From an uncultured Bacilli bacterium (lineage in GTDB: Bacteria > Bacillota_I > Bacilli_A > RF39 > UBA660), in NCBI GenBank assembly GCA_934096015.1, contig CAKOLD010000006.1:1-39412 (forward strand): a stretch of DNA of 39,412 nucleotides, in the 5' to 3' direction. The position numbers and the translations under genes were made by a program. Positions 23,619 through 31,768 of this stretch are shown in pieces. The notes beneath the pieces were generated by a model. The model did no database searches and was not told the origin of the DNA. It was given only the letters and a program-made list of their open reading frames with translations. Position 1 is the first letter of the stretch; every line of letters starts with the position of its first letter.

Positions 23619-25412
23619 CTACTTTTCTGTTTTTAATACGCTTAAAAAAGCTTCTGGAGGAATTTCTACGTTTCCTACCATTTTCATTCTTTTTTTACCT
23701 TCTTTTTGTTTTTCTAATAGTTTTCTTTTTCTGGTTATGTCTCCGCCATAGCATTTTGCTAAAACGTTTTTTCTCATGGCACTTATATTTTCACGGGCAA
23801 TTACTTTGGATCCTATGCTTGCTTGGATAGGTACTTGGAATAATTGTCTAGGAATTATTTCTTTTAAATTTTCAACGATTTCTTTTCCTCTTTTATAAGC
23901 AGCATCTTTATGAACTATTATACTTAAAGCATCAACAACTTCTCCATTTATTAAAATATCCATTTTAACTAAGTCACTTTCTAAATAACCATGTAATTCA
24001 TAATCAAATGAAGCATATCCTTTTGTAGTGCTCTTTAATTTATCAAAAAAGTCATAAACAATTTCTGATAATGGCAATAAATAATGAATATTTACTCTTG
24101 TTGAATTTATATAGTCTAGTGATTGATATATTCCTCTTTTATCTTGACAAAGTTCCATTATAGGGCCAATATATTCGCTTGGTACAAAAATATTAGTTAA
24201 TATATAGGGTTCTTTTATTTTATCAATTTTAGCACGGTCTGGAAGTTTATTAGGACTTTCTACTTCTATTAGTTCTTTATTTGTTAATACAACTTCATAT
24301 ACAACGCTTGGACTTGTTGCAATTATATCTATACCAAATTCTCTTCTGATTCTCTCTTCTATTATATCCATATGTAATAATCCAAGAAAACCACATCTAA
24401 ATCCAAAGCCTAAGGCTTCACTAGTTTCTGGTTCATAAGATAATGAGGCATCATTAAGTTTTAATTTTGCTAAAGCTTCTCTTAAATTTTCAAATTTATT
24501 GGGTTCTATAGGAAATATTCCAGAATATACCATAGGCTTCATTGGCTGGTATCCTGGTAAAGGAGTTTTGGTTTCGTTTCTTAAAACGGTTATAGTGTCT
24601 CCTACGCTGACTGTATCTATTGATTTAATTGAAGCGTTTATCCAACCTACTTGACCACTGGTTAATTCTTTTAATTTTTTTTCTTTTGGGGTGTTTACTC
24701 CTAATTCTACAACTTCATAGATTTTACCACTAGAAATCATTTTTATGGTATCTTTAACTTTTATTGTTCCATCTACTACTCTTACTGAAGCAATTACTCC
24801 TCTATAGGAATCGAAATAGCTATCAAATATTAAAGCTTTAGTCGGTAAGTTATTATCTACTTTTGGAGGTTTAATTCTTAAAATAACAGCTTCTAGTAAC
24901 TTATCTACTCCTACTCCAGTTTTACCACTACATAAAATAATATCCTCATCTTTAAAGCCAAGAACGTCAATTAATTCTTTTTTTACTTTAGGAATATCCG
25001 CGTTTGGTAAATCTATTTTATTGATAACAGGAATAATTGTTAAATCATTATTTAAAGCTAGATAAAGGTTTGCTAATGTTTGAGCTTCTATTCCTTGGGC
25101 AGCATCCACCACAAGTAAAGCTCCTTCACAAGCTGCTAAACTTCTAGAAACTTCATAAGAAAAATCTACATGCCCTGGAGTATCTATTAAATGAAATATA
25201 TAATCTTCATTATTATATTTATAATTTAATTCTACTGCATTAAGTTTAATTGTAATTCCTCTTTCTCTTTCTAGATCCATATTGTCAAGCAATTGATCTT
25301 TCATATCATGACTATCTACACTGTTAGTCATTTCTAAGATTCTATCTGCAAGAGTAGATTTTCCATGATCAATATGGGCTATTATTGAAAAGTTTCTAAT
25401 ATTATTCGACAT
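23619..25412 (-). CDS. lepA: Elongation factor 4 (LepA)
   Basis: 597 residues, the usual length. The GTPase domain starts with G1 AHIDHGKST (12-20), followed by DTPGH and NKIDL motifs, then domain II, two EF-G-like domains, and the LepA-specific C-terminal domain rich in Lys/Arg ending near residue 597. The signature GYASFDYE occurs in the IV-like region. It is a ribosome-associated translational GTPase. It lies upstream of hemW in one unit. A terminator separates it from the unknown gene before it. Confidence 0.97.
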   Translation of the reverse strand: MSNNIRNFSIIAHIDHGKSTLADRILEMTNSVDSHDMKDQLLDNMDLERERGITIKLNAVELNYKYNNEDYIFHLIDTPGHVDFSYEVSRSLAACEGALLVVDAAQGIEAQTLANLYLALNNDLTIIPVINKIDLPNADIPKVKKELIDVLGFKDEDIILCSGKTGVGVDKLLEAVILRIKPPKVDNNLPTKALIFDSYFDSYRGVIASVRVVDGTIKVKDTIKMISSGKIYEVVELGVNTPKEKKLKELTSGQVGWINASIKSIDTVSVGDTITVLRNETKTPLPGYQPMKPMVYSGIFPIEPNKFENLREALAKLKLNDASLSYEPETSEALGFGFRCGFLGLLHMDIIEERIRREFGIDIIATSPSVVYEVVLTNKELIEVESPNKLPDRAKIDKIKEPYILTNIFVPSEYIGPIMELCQDKRGIYQSLDYINSTRVNIHYLLPLSEIVYDFFDKLKSTTKGYASFDYELHGYLESDLVKMDILINGEVVDALSIIVHKDAAYKRGKEIVENLKEIIPRQLFQVPIQASIGSKVIARENISAMRKNVLAKCYGGDITRKRKLLEKQKEGKKRMKMVGNVEIPPEAFLSVLKTEK

Positions 25413-25441
25413 AAAATCACCAATAGTACTATATCATAAAG

Positions 25442-25462
25442 AAAAAAAAATAACTAGTTATT
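25442..25462 (-). terminator. Terminator between the 171-residue gene and lepA
   Basis: AATAACTAGTTATT (25449-25462) is a palindrome followed by a long T run on the minus strand. The stem is only about 5 bp, so read-through into lepA is likely. Confidence 0.55.
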
Positions 25463-25973
25463 CTTTTATTAAGTTATCTAAATATTCTTTATAGTTATTT
25501 TGTTCTATTAAGATATTTTCTATATTTTTGATATCTATTTTACTTATGTAATTTTTAACTTCGTTAATTATTTTATTCTCTGTTTTAAAAGTTAAATAAT
25601 TTTTACACGTAATGAATTTTAGGTATTCATTTTCTTTATAATAATTATAAATATTATAGTTATTTTTATTTATTTTAGATGTTGTATTAAATAAATTAAT
25701 GTTTATTTGAATTAAATTATAGTTAGTTAAAATCTTACTGATTGTATCAAGGTATACTTTATTTCTAACTAATGATTTTGTATTTTTATTTAGTTCAATA
25801 TTTATAACTAAATTATCACTAAATAATAATATGTCATTTATATCTTCTGATAAAGAGAATAATTCATAATATTTAATATTTATATTAATACTTTTTAATA
25901 ATTCAATTATGAATTTTGATTTATTTTTGATTATTAGAAGAAATATATAATTATGCATTAAAAAATAATCCAT
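25458..25973 (-). CDS. Unknown protein, Asn/Ile/Lys-rich, 171 residues
   Basis: 171 residues with no family I can name. Very strong ribosome site (AAGGAGG, spacing 6), so it is translated. No signal peptide; the N-terminal YIFLLIIKNKSKFIIELL is a beta strand then an amphipathic helix rather than a membrane segment. Alternating hydrophobic/polar stretches (INIKYYEL, LVINIEL, LIQININLF) suggest an alpha/beta fold. The region is enriched in Asn, Ile and Lys even for this genome. It lies between frr and lepA on the same strand and probably belongs to the frr unit. A distant resemblance to the YqfD N-terminal region is possible but weak. Confidence 0.6.
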   Translation of the reverse strand: MDYFLMHNYIFLLIIKNKSKFIIELLKSININIKYYELFSLSEDINDILLFSDNLVINIELNKNTKSLVRNKVYLDTISKILTNYNLIQININLFNTTSKINKNNYNIYNYYKENEYLKFITCKNYLTFKTENKIINEVKNYISKIDIKNIENILIEQNNYKEYLDNLIKE

Positions 25974-26022
25974 TTTATACCTCCTTATAAAAGTTATATT
26001 ATAGGATTATTATTTATTTCCT

Positions 26023-26565
26023 TTAAACGCTCATTAATTCTGATTCTTTTTCTTTTAATAAAGATTCTATGGTCTTATTATATTCATTTATTAAATCTTG
26101 AATATTATTTTGATATAAATCTTTTTCATCTTCTGTTAAAGTTTCATCTTTTTTAATTAAATTATTAGCGTCTTGTCTAGCATTTCTCAAACCTATTTTA
26201 GCTTCTTCTGCCATAGATTTAACTAATTTAACGTATTCTTTTCTTCTTTCTTCAGTTAATTCAGGAATTGTTAAAATGATAGTTTCTCCATTATTTGTTG
26301 GAGTAATTCCTAAATTAGCTTCATTTATAGCTTTTTCAAGATTTTTAATTAATGTTCTATCAAATGGTTTAACAAATAGTTGTCTTGCTTCAGGTACAGT
26401 TATGTTAGCAACACTACTTATTAATGTAGGGACTCCATAACAATCTGCCATAATACCATTAAGCATAGCAGGATTAGCTCTGCCTGCTCTAACTGTTGTA
26501 AATCTTCCTTTTAAATTTTCTATTACTTTTTGCATTTTTTCTTCTGTAATTTTTTCAAAATCCAT
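26023..26565 (-). CDS. frr: Ribosome recycling factor
   Basis: 180 residues, about normal. The family core RAGRANPAMLNGI and the three-helix bundle with VANITVPEARQLFVKPFD are clear. It splits post-termination ribosomes with EF-G. The ribosome site AGGAGG precedes the ATG with spacing 6, and a promoter lies in the short gap upstream. In many Firmicutes frr follows pyrH and tsf; here a tail-anchored protein gene precedes it instead. Confidence 0.96.
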   Translation of the reverse strand: MDFEKITEEKMQKVIENLKGRFTTVRAGRANPAMLNGIMADCYGVPTLISSVANITVPEARQLFVKPFDRTLIKNLEKAINEANLGITPTNNGETIILTIPELTEERRKEYVKLVKSMAEEAKIGLRNARQDANNLIKKDETLTEDEKDLYQNNIQDLINEYNKTIESLLKEKESELMSV

Positions 26566-26589
26566 GAGGATCCTCCTTTTGTTAATAAT

Positions 26590-26618
26590 ATTATACTAAT
26601 TATTAGATTATTTTACAA
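26590..26618 (-). promoter_or_regulatory. Promoter of frr
   Basis: Minus-strand TTGTAA (26613-26618), a 17-base spacer and TATAAT (26590-26595). The -35 box overlaps the last codons of the upstream gene. Confidence 0.6.
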
Positions 26619-27831
26619 GCAAAAGCGCTGTTATAACTGCACCTATAATAACACTTACAGCTATGATTGTAATACTATAAATTATTCCTTTATCATCTAT
26701 TACTAGTGGTGTTTCGGAAGTTAATTTTAGAGTTTTATCAGCTTTTTCTAAAGAACTAGAGTTATTAATTGTATAATTATTATAACGATTTAATATTTCT
26801 TTTTCGATATTGTTACACTCTTTATTATATAATTCATCTATTACCTGAGTTAGTAACATCTCATCCCTGTTTTCTATTTCAAAACCAGTTTCTAAGGTAT
26901 CTAATAGATCAGTTACATATGAATATAGTTTTATTAATTCGTCTTTTGATAGATCTTTACTAGTTACAAATTTATGAATTATCTTTTTAGCTTCTAGTGT
27001 ATCTACTTCTATATTATTTATATCACTTCTTTTTATTTCAGAAGAACCTTCTATTTTAGTAGTTTCAGAATTAGTTTTATCTATTTTAGAATTTTCATTT
27101 ACAGATTCGTTAATGATTTCCATTTTTCTTGTATTATTATCATTATGAAATTTAATAATTATATCTCCTACATAGTATAATCTTTCAGAGTTAGAATCTA
27201 TACTAATTTTAGGAACTATATTGGGGTGATTTAAATTTATGTAGTCATCTAAAGCTTCTTTTTCTATTAAAAAAGCAGCTTTATCTTTTAATAAATAGCT
27301 ATTTTCATAAGTAAATAAATCAATTTTATCATTTCCCAGACTGTAAGATTGTAATTCGTTAAAATATCTAGTTTTTAAAGTATTAAAGAAATATTCACTA
27401 TCCATTGTATTTCCTAGGGAATTTAAAAGATTAATAAATTTTTCTATATTGTCGATCTCTAATAGATGAGTTTCTCCATTTTTATCTTTGTATTTTAAAT
27501 AATATAAATCTTTTAAAGTGTCATTTTTTTCTTTAGGGCTTTCAATTATAGATAGATTTTTTAATTTAGGATTTTCTTTTTGTATTTTTTCTAATTCTTT
27601 TTTAACATTTATTTTTTGTTCTAAAACGTTTAATCTTGATTTAATAGCAGAAACAATAATATTTAAATTTTCATAAATATTTATATCAATATTATTTATT
27701 AAAAATTCATAATATTCTTTTAACATATCATAATCGTTTATAGACATTAGATTATATAGTATTGAATCTGTATTAGTAATTTTGTTATCGATTAGTTCTA
27801 TTTTTATACTTTCTGGCAACTTATGTTTCAC
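26608..27831 (-). CDS. Unknown tail-anchored protein, 407 residues
   Basis: 407 residues starting with GTG, preceded by AGGTGA (spacing 5). Largely helical and charged: a helical N-terminal region (1-100) with a Lys/Glu coiled-coil-like stretch (about 75-95), a mixed region (110-230), a polar Ser/Asn/Glu linker (about 235-275), a second helical part (280-355) and one C-terminal membrane helix (about 383-405) ending TALLLVK. With no signal peptide this predicts a cytoplasmic protein anchored at its C terminus. I recognise no domain. It is divergent from the helical protein gene at 27941 and the two may be regulated together. Confidence 0.6.
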   Translation of the reverse strand: MKHKLPESIKIELIDNKITNTDSILYNLMSINDYDMLKEYYEFLINNIDINIYENLNIIVSAIKSRLNVLEQKINVKKELEKIQKENPKLKNLSIIESPKEKNDTLKDLYYLKYKDKNGETHLLEIDNIEKFINLLNSLGNTMDSEYFFNTLKTRYFNELQSYSLGNDKIDLFTYENSYLLKDKAAFLIEKEALDDYINLNHPNIVPKISIDSNSERLYYVGDIIIKFHNDNNTRKMEIINESVNENSKIDKTNSETTKIEGSSEIKRSDINNIEVDTLEAKKIIHKFVTSKDLSKDELIKLYSYVTDLLDTLETGFEIENRDEMLLTQVIDELYNKECNNIEKEILNRYNNYTINNSSSLEKADKTLKLTSETPLVIDDKGIIYSITIIAVSVIIGAVITALLLVK

Positions 27832-27851
27832 TCTATCACCTACTATAAATA

Positions 27852-27880
27852 AGTATAATATAAAGTGTAAATTATATCAA
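27852..27880 (-). promoter_or_regulatory. Promoter of the tail-anchored protein gene
   Basis: Minus-strand TTGATA (27875-27880), a 17-base spacer and TATACT (27852-27857). Confidence 0.6.
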
Positions 27881-27888
27881 TATTTAAA

Positions 27889-27917
27889 TTGATTTTTAAT
27901 ATGAGATGTGCTAGTAT
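27889..27917 (+). promoter_or_regulatory. Promoter of the helical protein gene
   Basis: TTGATT (27889-27894), a 17-base spacer and TAGTAT (27912-27917), back to back with the minus-strand promoter of the divergent gene. Confidence 0.5.
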
Positions 27918-27940
27918 AGCAGTTGTTTTTAGGTGGTAGT

Positions 27941-28933
27941 ATGAATAGTTATGAAGATTTAGAATTTTTAAATTCCGCTTATGAAAAAGCGACAAGTATA
28001 AAAATTAAATATGATTTGCTTTCTACTTTAAAGTCTTGTTATATGGATGATTCAATTATTTACAAACGTACTTTAGAGGAATTGAATAATTTATTTGAAG
28101 AAGAAAGTGAACTTTATAGAGACTTGGATGTTTCTGCAGAAAATATTAGTAGTTTATTAAATGTGTTAAAATATCAGAACAAAATTAATAATCCTTGTAG
28201 TGAAGTTGAAGATATTTTATTGCATGTTGAAAAAAATGATTTGGCTTGGGAAAGAGTATCTAAAAAATTAAAGTATTTAGCAAACTTAGATAAAAAAGAA
28301 AAAGGCAAAATTATTAAAATGTTAATGAATGAGGATATAAGTGAGCTTGATATGGATGATTATGTAAATAATATTATAAAAAAAGTAGATTATAATATTG
28401 AAACTATTACTAATGATTTTTATAGGGCATTTTTGTTCTTCTTTAATGAAGAAGTTAATAAAAGTGATGACATTGAGCTTGGAAAGTTTTCCTTTTATTT
28501 GAGTTTAATATCTCCTACTGTTGAAAATATATTAATGAAGAATAATTTTAATTTTGATCATGAATTATATATTTATAATAGAATGGCTGCTGATATTACT
28601 AATACTACAGAAATAGAATTAAATGTAGAAATTAACCATATTTGTTATAAAAAAGCAATTGATAGTATAAGAGATTTATTACAAATAACTGATAATGTTT
28701 TTCCTAATAAGAAAAGTGAAGCAATAATAAATAGATGTTTATTAAAGTCTTCGTTAGTATTATTAGATATAGATAATCAAAACTATTTAAAACAAGAAGT
28801 AGATTTAATTTTAAAAGGATTAGAAAATAAAGATAGATTAAATCAAGCAATTCAAACTATTCAAAGTGTATTTAGTGATATAAAAAAAGATAAAAGTAAA
28901 GTTAGTCTTTTATCTTTAAAACCTTATAATTAG
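27941..28933 (+). CDS. Unknown helical protein, 330 residues
   Basis: 330 residues from the ATG with AGGTGG 4 bases upstream; a TTG 18 bases earlier lies before the ribosome site and is rejected. All-helical, acidic, soluble, with no signal or membrane segment. Patterns such as LYRDLDVSAENISSLLNVLKYQ suggest a helical repeat or bundle. No family recognised. It is divergent from the tail-anchored protein gene, and convergent with, and exactly abutting, the 42-residue microprotein gene. Confidence 0.6.
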   Translation: MNSYEDLEFLNSAYEKATSIKIKYDLLSTLKSCYMDDSIIYKRTLEELNNLFEEESELYRDLDVSAENISSLLNVLKYQNKINNPCSEVEDILLHVEKNDLAWERVSKKLKYLANLDKKEKGKIIKMLMNEDISELDMDDYVNNIIKKVDYNIETITNDFYRAFLFFFNEEVNKSDDIELGKFSFYLSLISPTVENILMKNNFNFDHELYIYNRMAADITNTTEIELNVEINHICYKKAIDSIRDLLQITDNVFPNKKSEAIINRCLLKSSLVLLDIDNQNYLKQEVDLILKGLENKDRLNQAIQTIQSVFSDIKKDKSKVSLLSLKPYN

Positions 28934-29062
28934 TTATTTAAAACTTAAACTATTTTTCTTTAGTTTAGGTTTTTTATTATTCATAAATAAGTAAGTACCA
29001 GCTCCGAGCATGCCTGCCATTGCAAGTGATACTCCTATTATTAACCCTTTTTTATTTTTCAT
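28934..29062 (-). CDS. 42-residue single-helix membrane microprotein downstream of recD2
   Basis: The ATG at 29062 lies inside the last codons of recD2 and has a GAGGTG ribosome site (spacing 5). The 42 residues comprise a short basic lead (KNKKG), one hydrophobic Gly/Ala-rich helix (LIIGVSLAMAGMLGAGTYLF) and a Lys-rich tail (NNKKPKLKKN). The arrangement predicts coupling to recD2 translation. It resembles the N-terminal anchor of YtxH-type small proteins but is too short to assign. Its stop codon directly abuts the stop of the convergent gene. Confidence 0.65.
   Translation of the reverse strand: MKNKKGLIIGVSLAMAGMLGAGTYLFMNNKKPKLKKNSLSFK
28942..28976 (+). terminator. Terminator of the helical protein gene
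   Basis: AACTTAAACTA (28942-28952) and TAGTTTAGGTT (28961-28971) form an 11-bp stem with one T-G pair, then T. It lies inside the coding region of the minus-strand microprotein. Confidence 0.75.
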
Positions 29063-31265
29063 GTTTCACCTCATTATTAGTGTTAACCGTTTTTTTGTAT
29101 TTATGCAGAATAAAGGCTTTTAATGTAGTTTTTCTTTCTTTAGTTTGATCATTGTTTACTGCATAAATGAAAGCTTCAGGACTTCCAATTAAAACTAAGC
29201 TTTTTTTAGCTCTACTTACTGCTGTATATATTAATTTATTATAAAGCATTTTATTATAAGCTTTAGTTATAGGTATTATAACGTGATTGAATTCACTTCC
29301 TTGACTTTTGTGAATACTAATTGCGTAGGCATGTTTTAAAGTATTTAAATCTTCTCTTTTAAATGATACATGATTGTTATAAAAATCAATAATTAAAAAG
29401 TCTTTTTTACTATCAATATTTACTTCACTTATAAATCCTATATCTCCGTTATAAATATTTTTATCGGGATCGTTTACTAAGTTTAGAATTTTGTCTCCTA
29501 CCCTATAAATGATGTTACCTACTTTGGCTTCAGTTAAATTATCTTTCGGAGGATTAAATATTTCTTGAAGTTCTATATTTAAATTATCTATACCATTTTC
29601 ACCTTTATACATGGGAGCAAGTATTTGAATATCATTTTCATCTAATCCTTTTTCTAAACTTCTTTTACTTATTTCACAAACTAATTCTTTAATGTTTCTG
29701 GGATTAGTTATTAAGAAATTATAGTCATCTTTTTTTTCTAAATAATTTGATTTAATACTCTTATTTTTAATTTCTTTAGCCAAAATTGGGATAAAGGAAT
29801 TATCACTTTGTCGATAAATATTAGTTAATTTTATGTGATTAAAAACTTTAGTATTAATTAAATCATTTAAGACATTTCCGGCGTTAACACTTGGTAATTG
29901 GTTTTCATCTCCTACTAATATTAATTTAATATTACTTTCAATTCCATTTAGTAAACTATACATTAAAAAAGTATCAATCATACTAGTTTCATCAACTATT
30001 ATTAATTTATGAAAGTTTTTATTATATTCATTTACAGCAAATGAATTGGTTTCTTTATTCCATTTTAAATATCTATGAATAGTTTTAGAACCAAGGTTTG
30101 TAGTCTCACTTAATCTTTTACTAGCTCTACCAGTTGGCGCAAGTAAGGCAACGTTAGCATATAATCCATCTTCATTATATTTATTTATTCTTTTATATAA
30201 TTCTAAAATACCTTTTATCAAGGTGGTTTTACCAGTTCCAGGTCCTCCTGTTATTATAGAAACATTATTTTCAAGACTAGTTTTAATTGCATTTGCTTGT
30301 TCTTTATTGTATTTGATATTTAAATCTTTTTCTATTTCTGATAGATATTTGTCAAAGTTCTTGATAGGTTTAATATCATTACTATTTATTGCAAGTAAAT
30401 TGGCTGTTATACCACTTTCATATTCATAGTTATCAAACAAATATATTTTTTCTTTTTCAATAACTATTTTGAATTCATTATTGAGAATTTTTAAATAATC
30501 ATCTATTTCTATATCTATATTAAAAACATTTTTTAAATAAATAGTTATTTCTTCTTTATAACTATAAGTATCTCCATTACTAAAACTTAAATTCTTTAAG
30601 GATTCAATTATTAGTGCTAAAATTCTATTAGTATTAGTTTCATCATATATTTTAAAGAATACTTTATCTAAAGTTTTAAAATCTATATATTCAATTAAAT
30701 CATATACATTATCTGTAACTACTTTTAAAATATTTTTACCATAAACATTTAAGAGTTTTAAACTATCTTTTATTGAAAAACCATATTCTTTTAATTTAAT
30801 AATTGTTTCATTTGATTCATAATATTTACAAATAGAATTATAAATTGAATCTGCTTTTTTTTGACTTAAATTAGGAATTAATAAAAGATTATCTTTATTT
30901 TCTCTTATAGAATCAATGGCTTTATCGCCTAAGATTTCTACTATTTTATTAGCTGTTTTTTCTCCACAACCTTTTATTAGAGAACTTGTTAAAAACTCAA
31001 TAATAGCATCTTTACCTTCTGGCATAAGTTTTTCATAGGACTCAACTTGAAATTGATATCCGTAGCGATCGTGGTTTATATATTTTCCATAAAATATGTA
31101 GGAATCCTCAGTGTTTAGTTCAGCAAAATAACCTGTAAATGTAATAGTTTTGTTTGCTATTTCAGTTAGGCTTTCACTGGTTTCACGCACTTTAAAAATA
31201 CCTACTAAATAGCCGGTTTCTGATGTAAAAATTGATTGTCTGAATTTGCCTTTTATGTATTCCAT
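29052..31265 (-). CDS. recD2: ATP-dependent RecD2-type DNA helicase
   Basis: 737 residues, the usual RecD2 size. An N-terminal OB-like and helix-hairpin-helix region (1-290; PEGKDAIIEFLTSSLIKGCG region) precedes a superfamily 1B helicase core: motif I GGPGTGKTT (340-348), Ia LLAPTGRAS, II VDETSMID (424-431), III GDENQLPS, and VI with the AISIHKSQGSEF and TAVSRA blocks. It is a 5'-3' helicase acting in replication-fork repair, independent of RecBC. Translation begins after a GGTGA-type site. A microprotein gene overlaps its 3' end by 11 bases. Confidence 0.95.
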   Translation of the reverse strand: MEYIKGKFRQSIFTSETGYLVGIFKVRETSESLTEIANKTITFTGYFAELNTEDSYIFYGKYINHDRYGYQFQVESYEKLMPEGKDAIIEFLTSSLIKGCGEKTANKIVEILGDKAIDSIRENKDNLLLIPNLSQKKADSIYNSICKYYESNETIIKLKEYGFSIKDSLKLLNVYGKNILKVVTDNVYDLIEYIDFKTLDKVFFKIYDETNTNRILALIIESLKNLSFSNGDTYSYKEEITIYLKNVFNIDIEIDDYLKILNNEFKIVIEKEKIYLFDNYEYESGITANLLAINSNDIKPIKNFDKYLSEIEKDLNIKYNKEQANAIKTSLENNVSIITGGPGTGKTTLIKGILELYKRINKYNEDGLYANVALLAPTGRASKRLSETTNLGSKTIHRYLKWNKETNSFAVNEYNKNFHKLIIVDETSMIDTFLMYSLLNGIESNIKLILVGDENQLPSVNAGNVLNDLINTKVFNHIKLTNIYRQSDNSFIPILAKEIKNKSIKSNYLEKKDDYNFLITNPRNIKELVCEISKRSLEKGLDENDIQILAPMYKGENGIDNLNIELQEIFNPPKDNLTEAKVGNIIYRVGDKILNLVNDPDKNIYNGDIGFISEVNIDSKKDFLIIDFYNNHVSFKREDLNTLKHAYAISIHKSQGSEFNHVIIPITKAYNKMLYNKLIYTAVSRAKKSLVLIGSPEAFIYAVNNDQTKERKTTLKAFILHKYKKTVNTNNEVKHEK

Positions 31266-31312
31266 TTTTTCACCTTCTTTTATACTAGCACAAATTTAAA
31301 TAAAAAGACATA

Positions 31313-31337
31313 AGAAAAAAAGAACTATTTGTTCTTT
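31313..31337 (-). terminator. Terminator of dtd
   Basis: AAAGAAC (31319-31325) and GTTCTTT (31331-31337) pair across the dtd stop codon, followed on the minus strand by T. Confidence 0.75.
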
Positions 31338-31768
31338 GAATCTATTATTATTGTTACTGGACCATCATTTAATAGTGATACTTGCATGTCACAACCGAAT
31401 GCTCCTTCGTATGTAGTAACATACTCATTCAACATTTTATTAAAGGAATTGTAAAGTTTTAAAGCTTCGTCTCCATTTAATGCTTGGTCATAACTAGGTC
31501 TATTGCCTTTTTTAGTACTAGCTTGTAAAGTAAATTGACTTATAGATAAAATATTTCCATTAACATCTATAATACTTTTATTCATAATACCATTTTCATC
31601 ATCAAATACTCTTAAATTCACTATTTTTTTTACAAGATATTTTAAATCTTCTTCTGTATCATATGTAGAAAATCCTACCAGTATTACATAACCAAAATCT
31701 ATTTTATTAATTAATTTATTATTTACTTTAACGCTTGCTTCTTTTGATCTTTGAATTACTACTTTCAT
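31325..31768 (-). CDS. dtd: D-aminoacyl-tRNA deacylase
   Basis: 147 residues, normal length. The two catalytic-site motifs are SQFTLQAS (77-84, family SQFTL) and NDGPVT near the C terminus (family NxGPVT). It hydrolyses D-amino acids and misplaced glycine from tRNA. The start overlaps the rel stop by 4 bases; the rel-dtd pairing is standard in Firmicutes. Confidence 0.95.
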   Translation of the reverse strand: MKVVIQRSKEASVKVNNKLINKIDFGYVILVGFSTYDTEEDLKYLVKKIVNLRVFDDENGIMNKSIIDVNGNILSISQFTLQASTKKGNRPSYDQALNGDEALKLYNSFNKMLNEYVTTYEGAFGCDMQVSLLNDGPVTIIIDSKNK

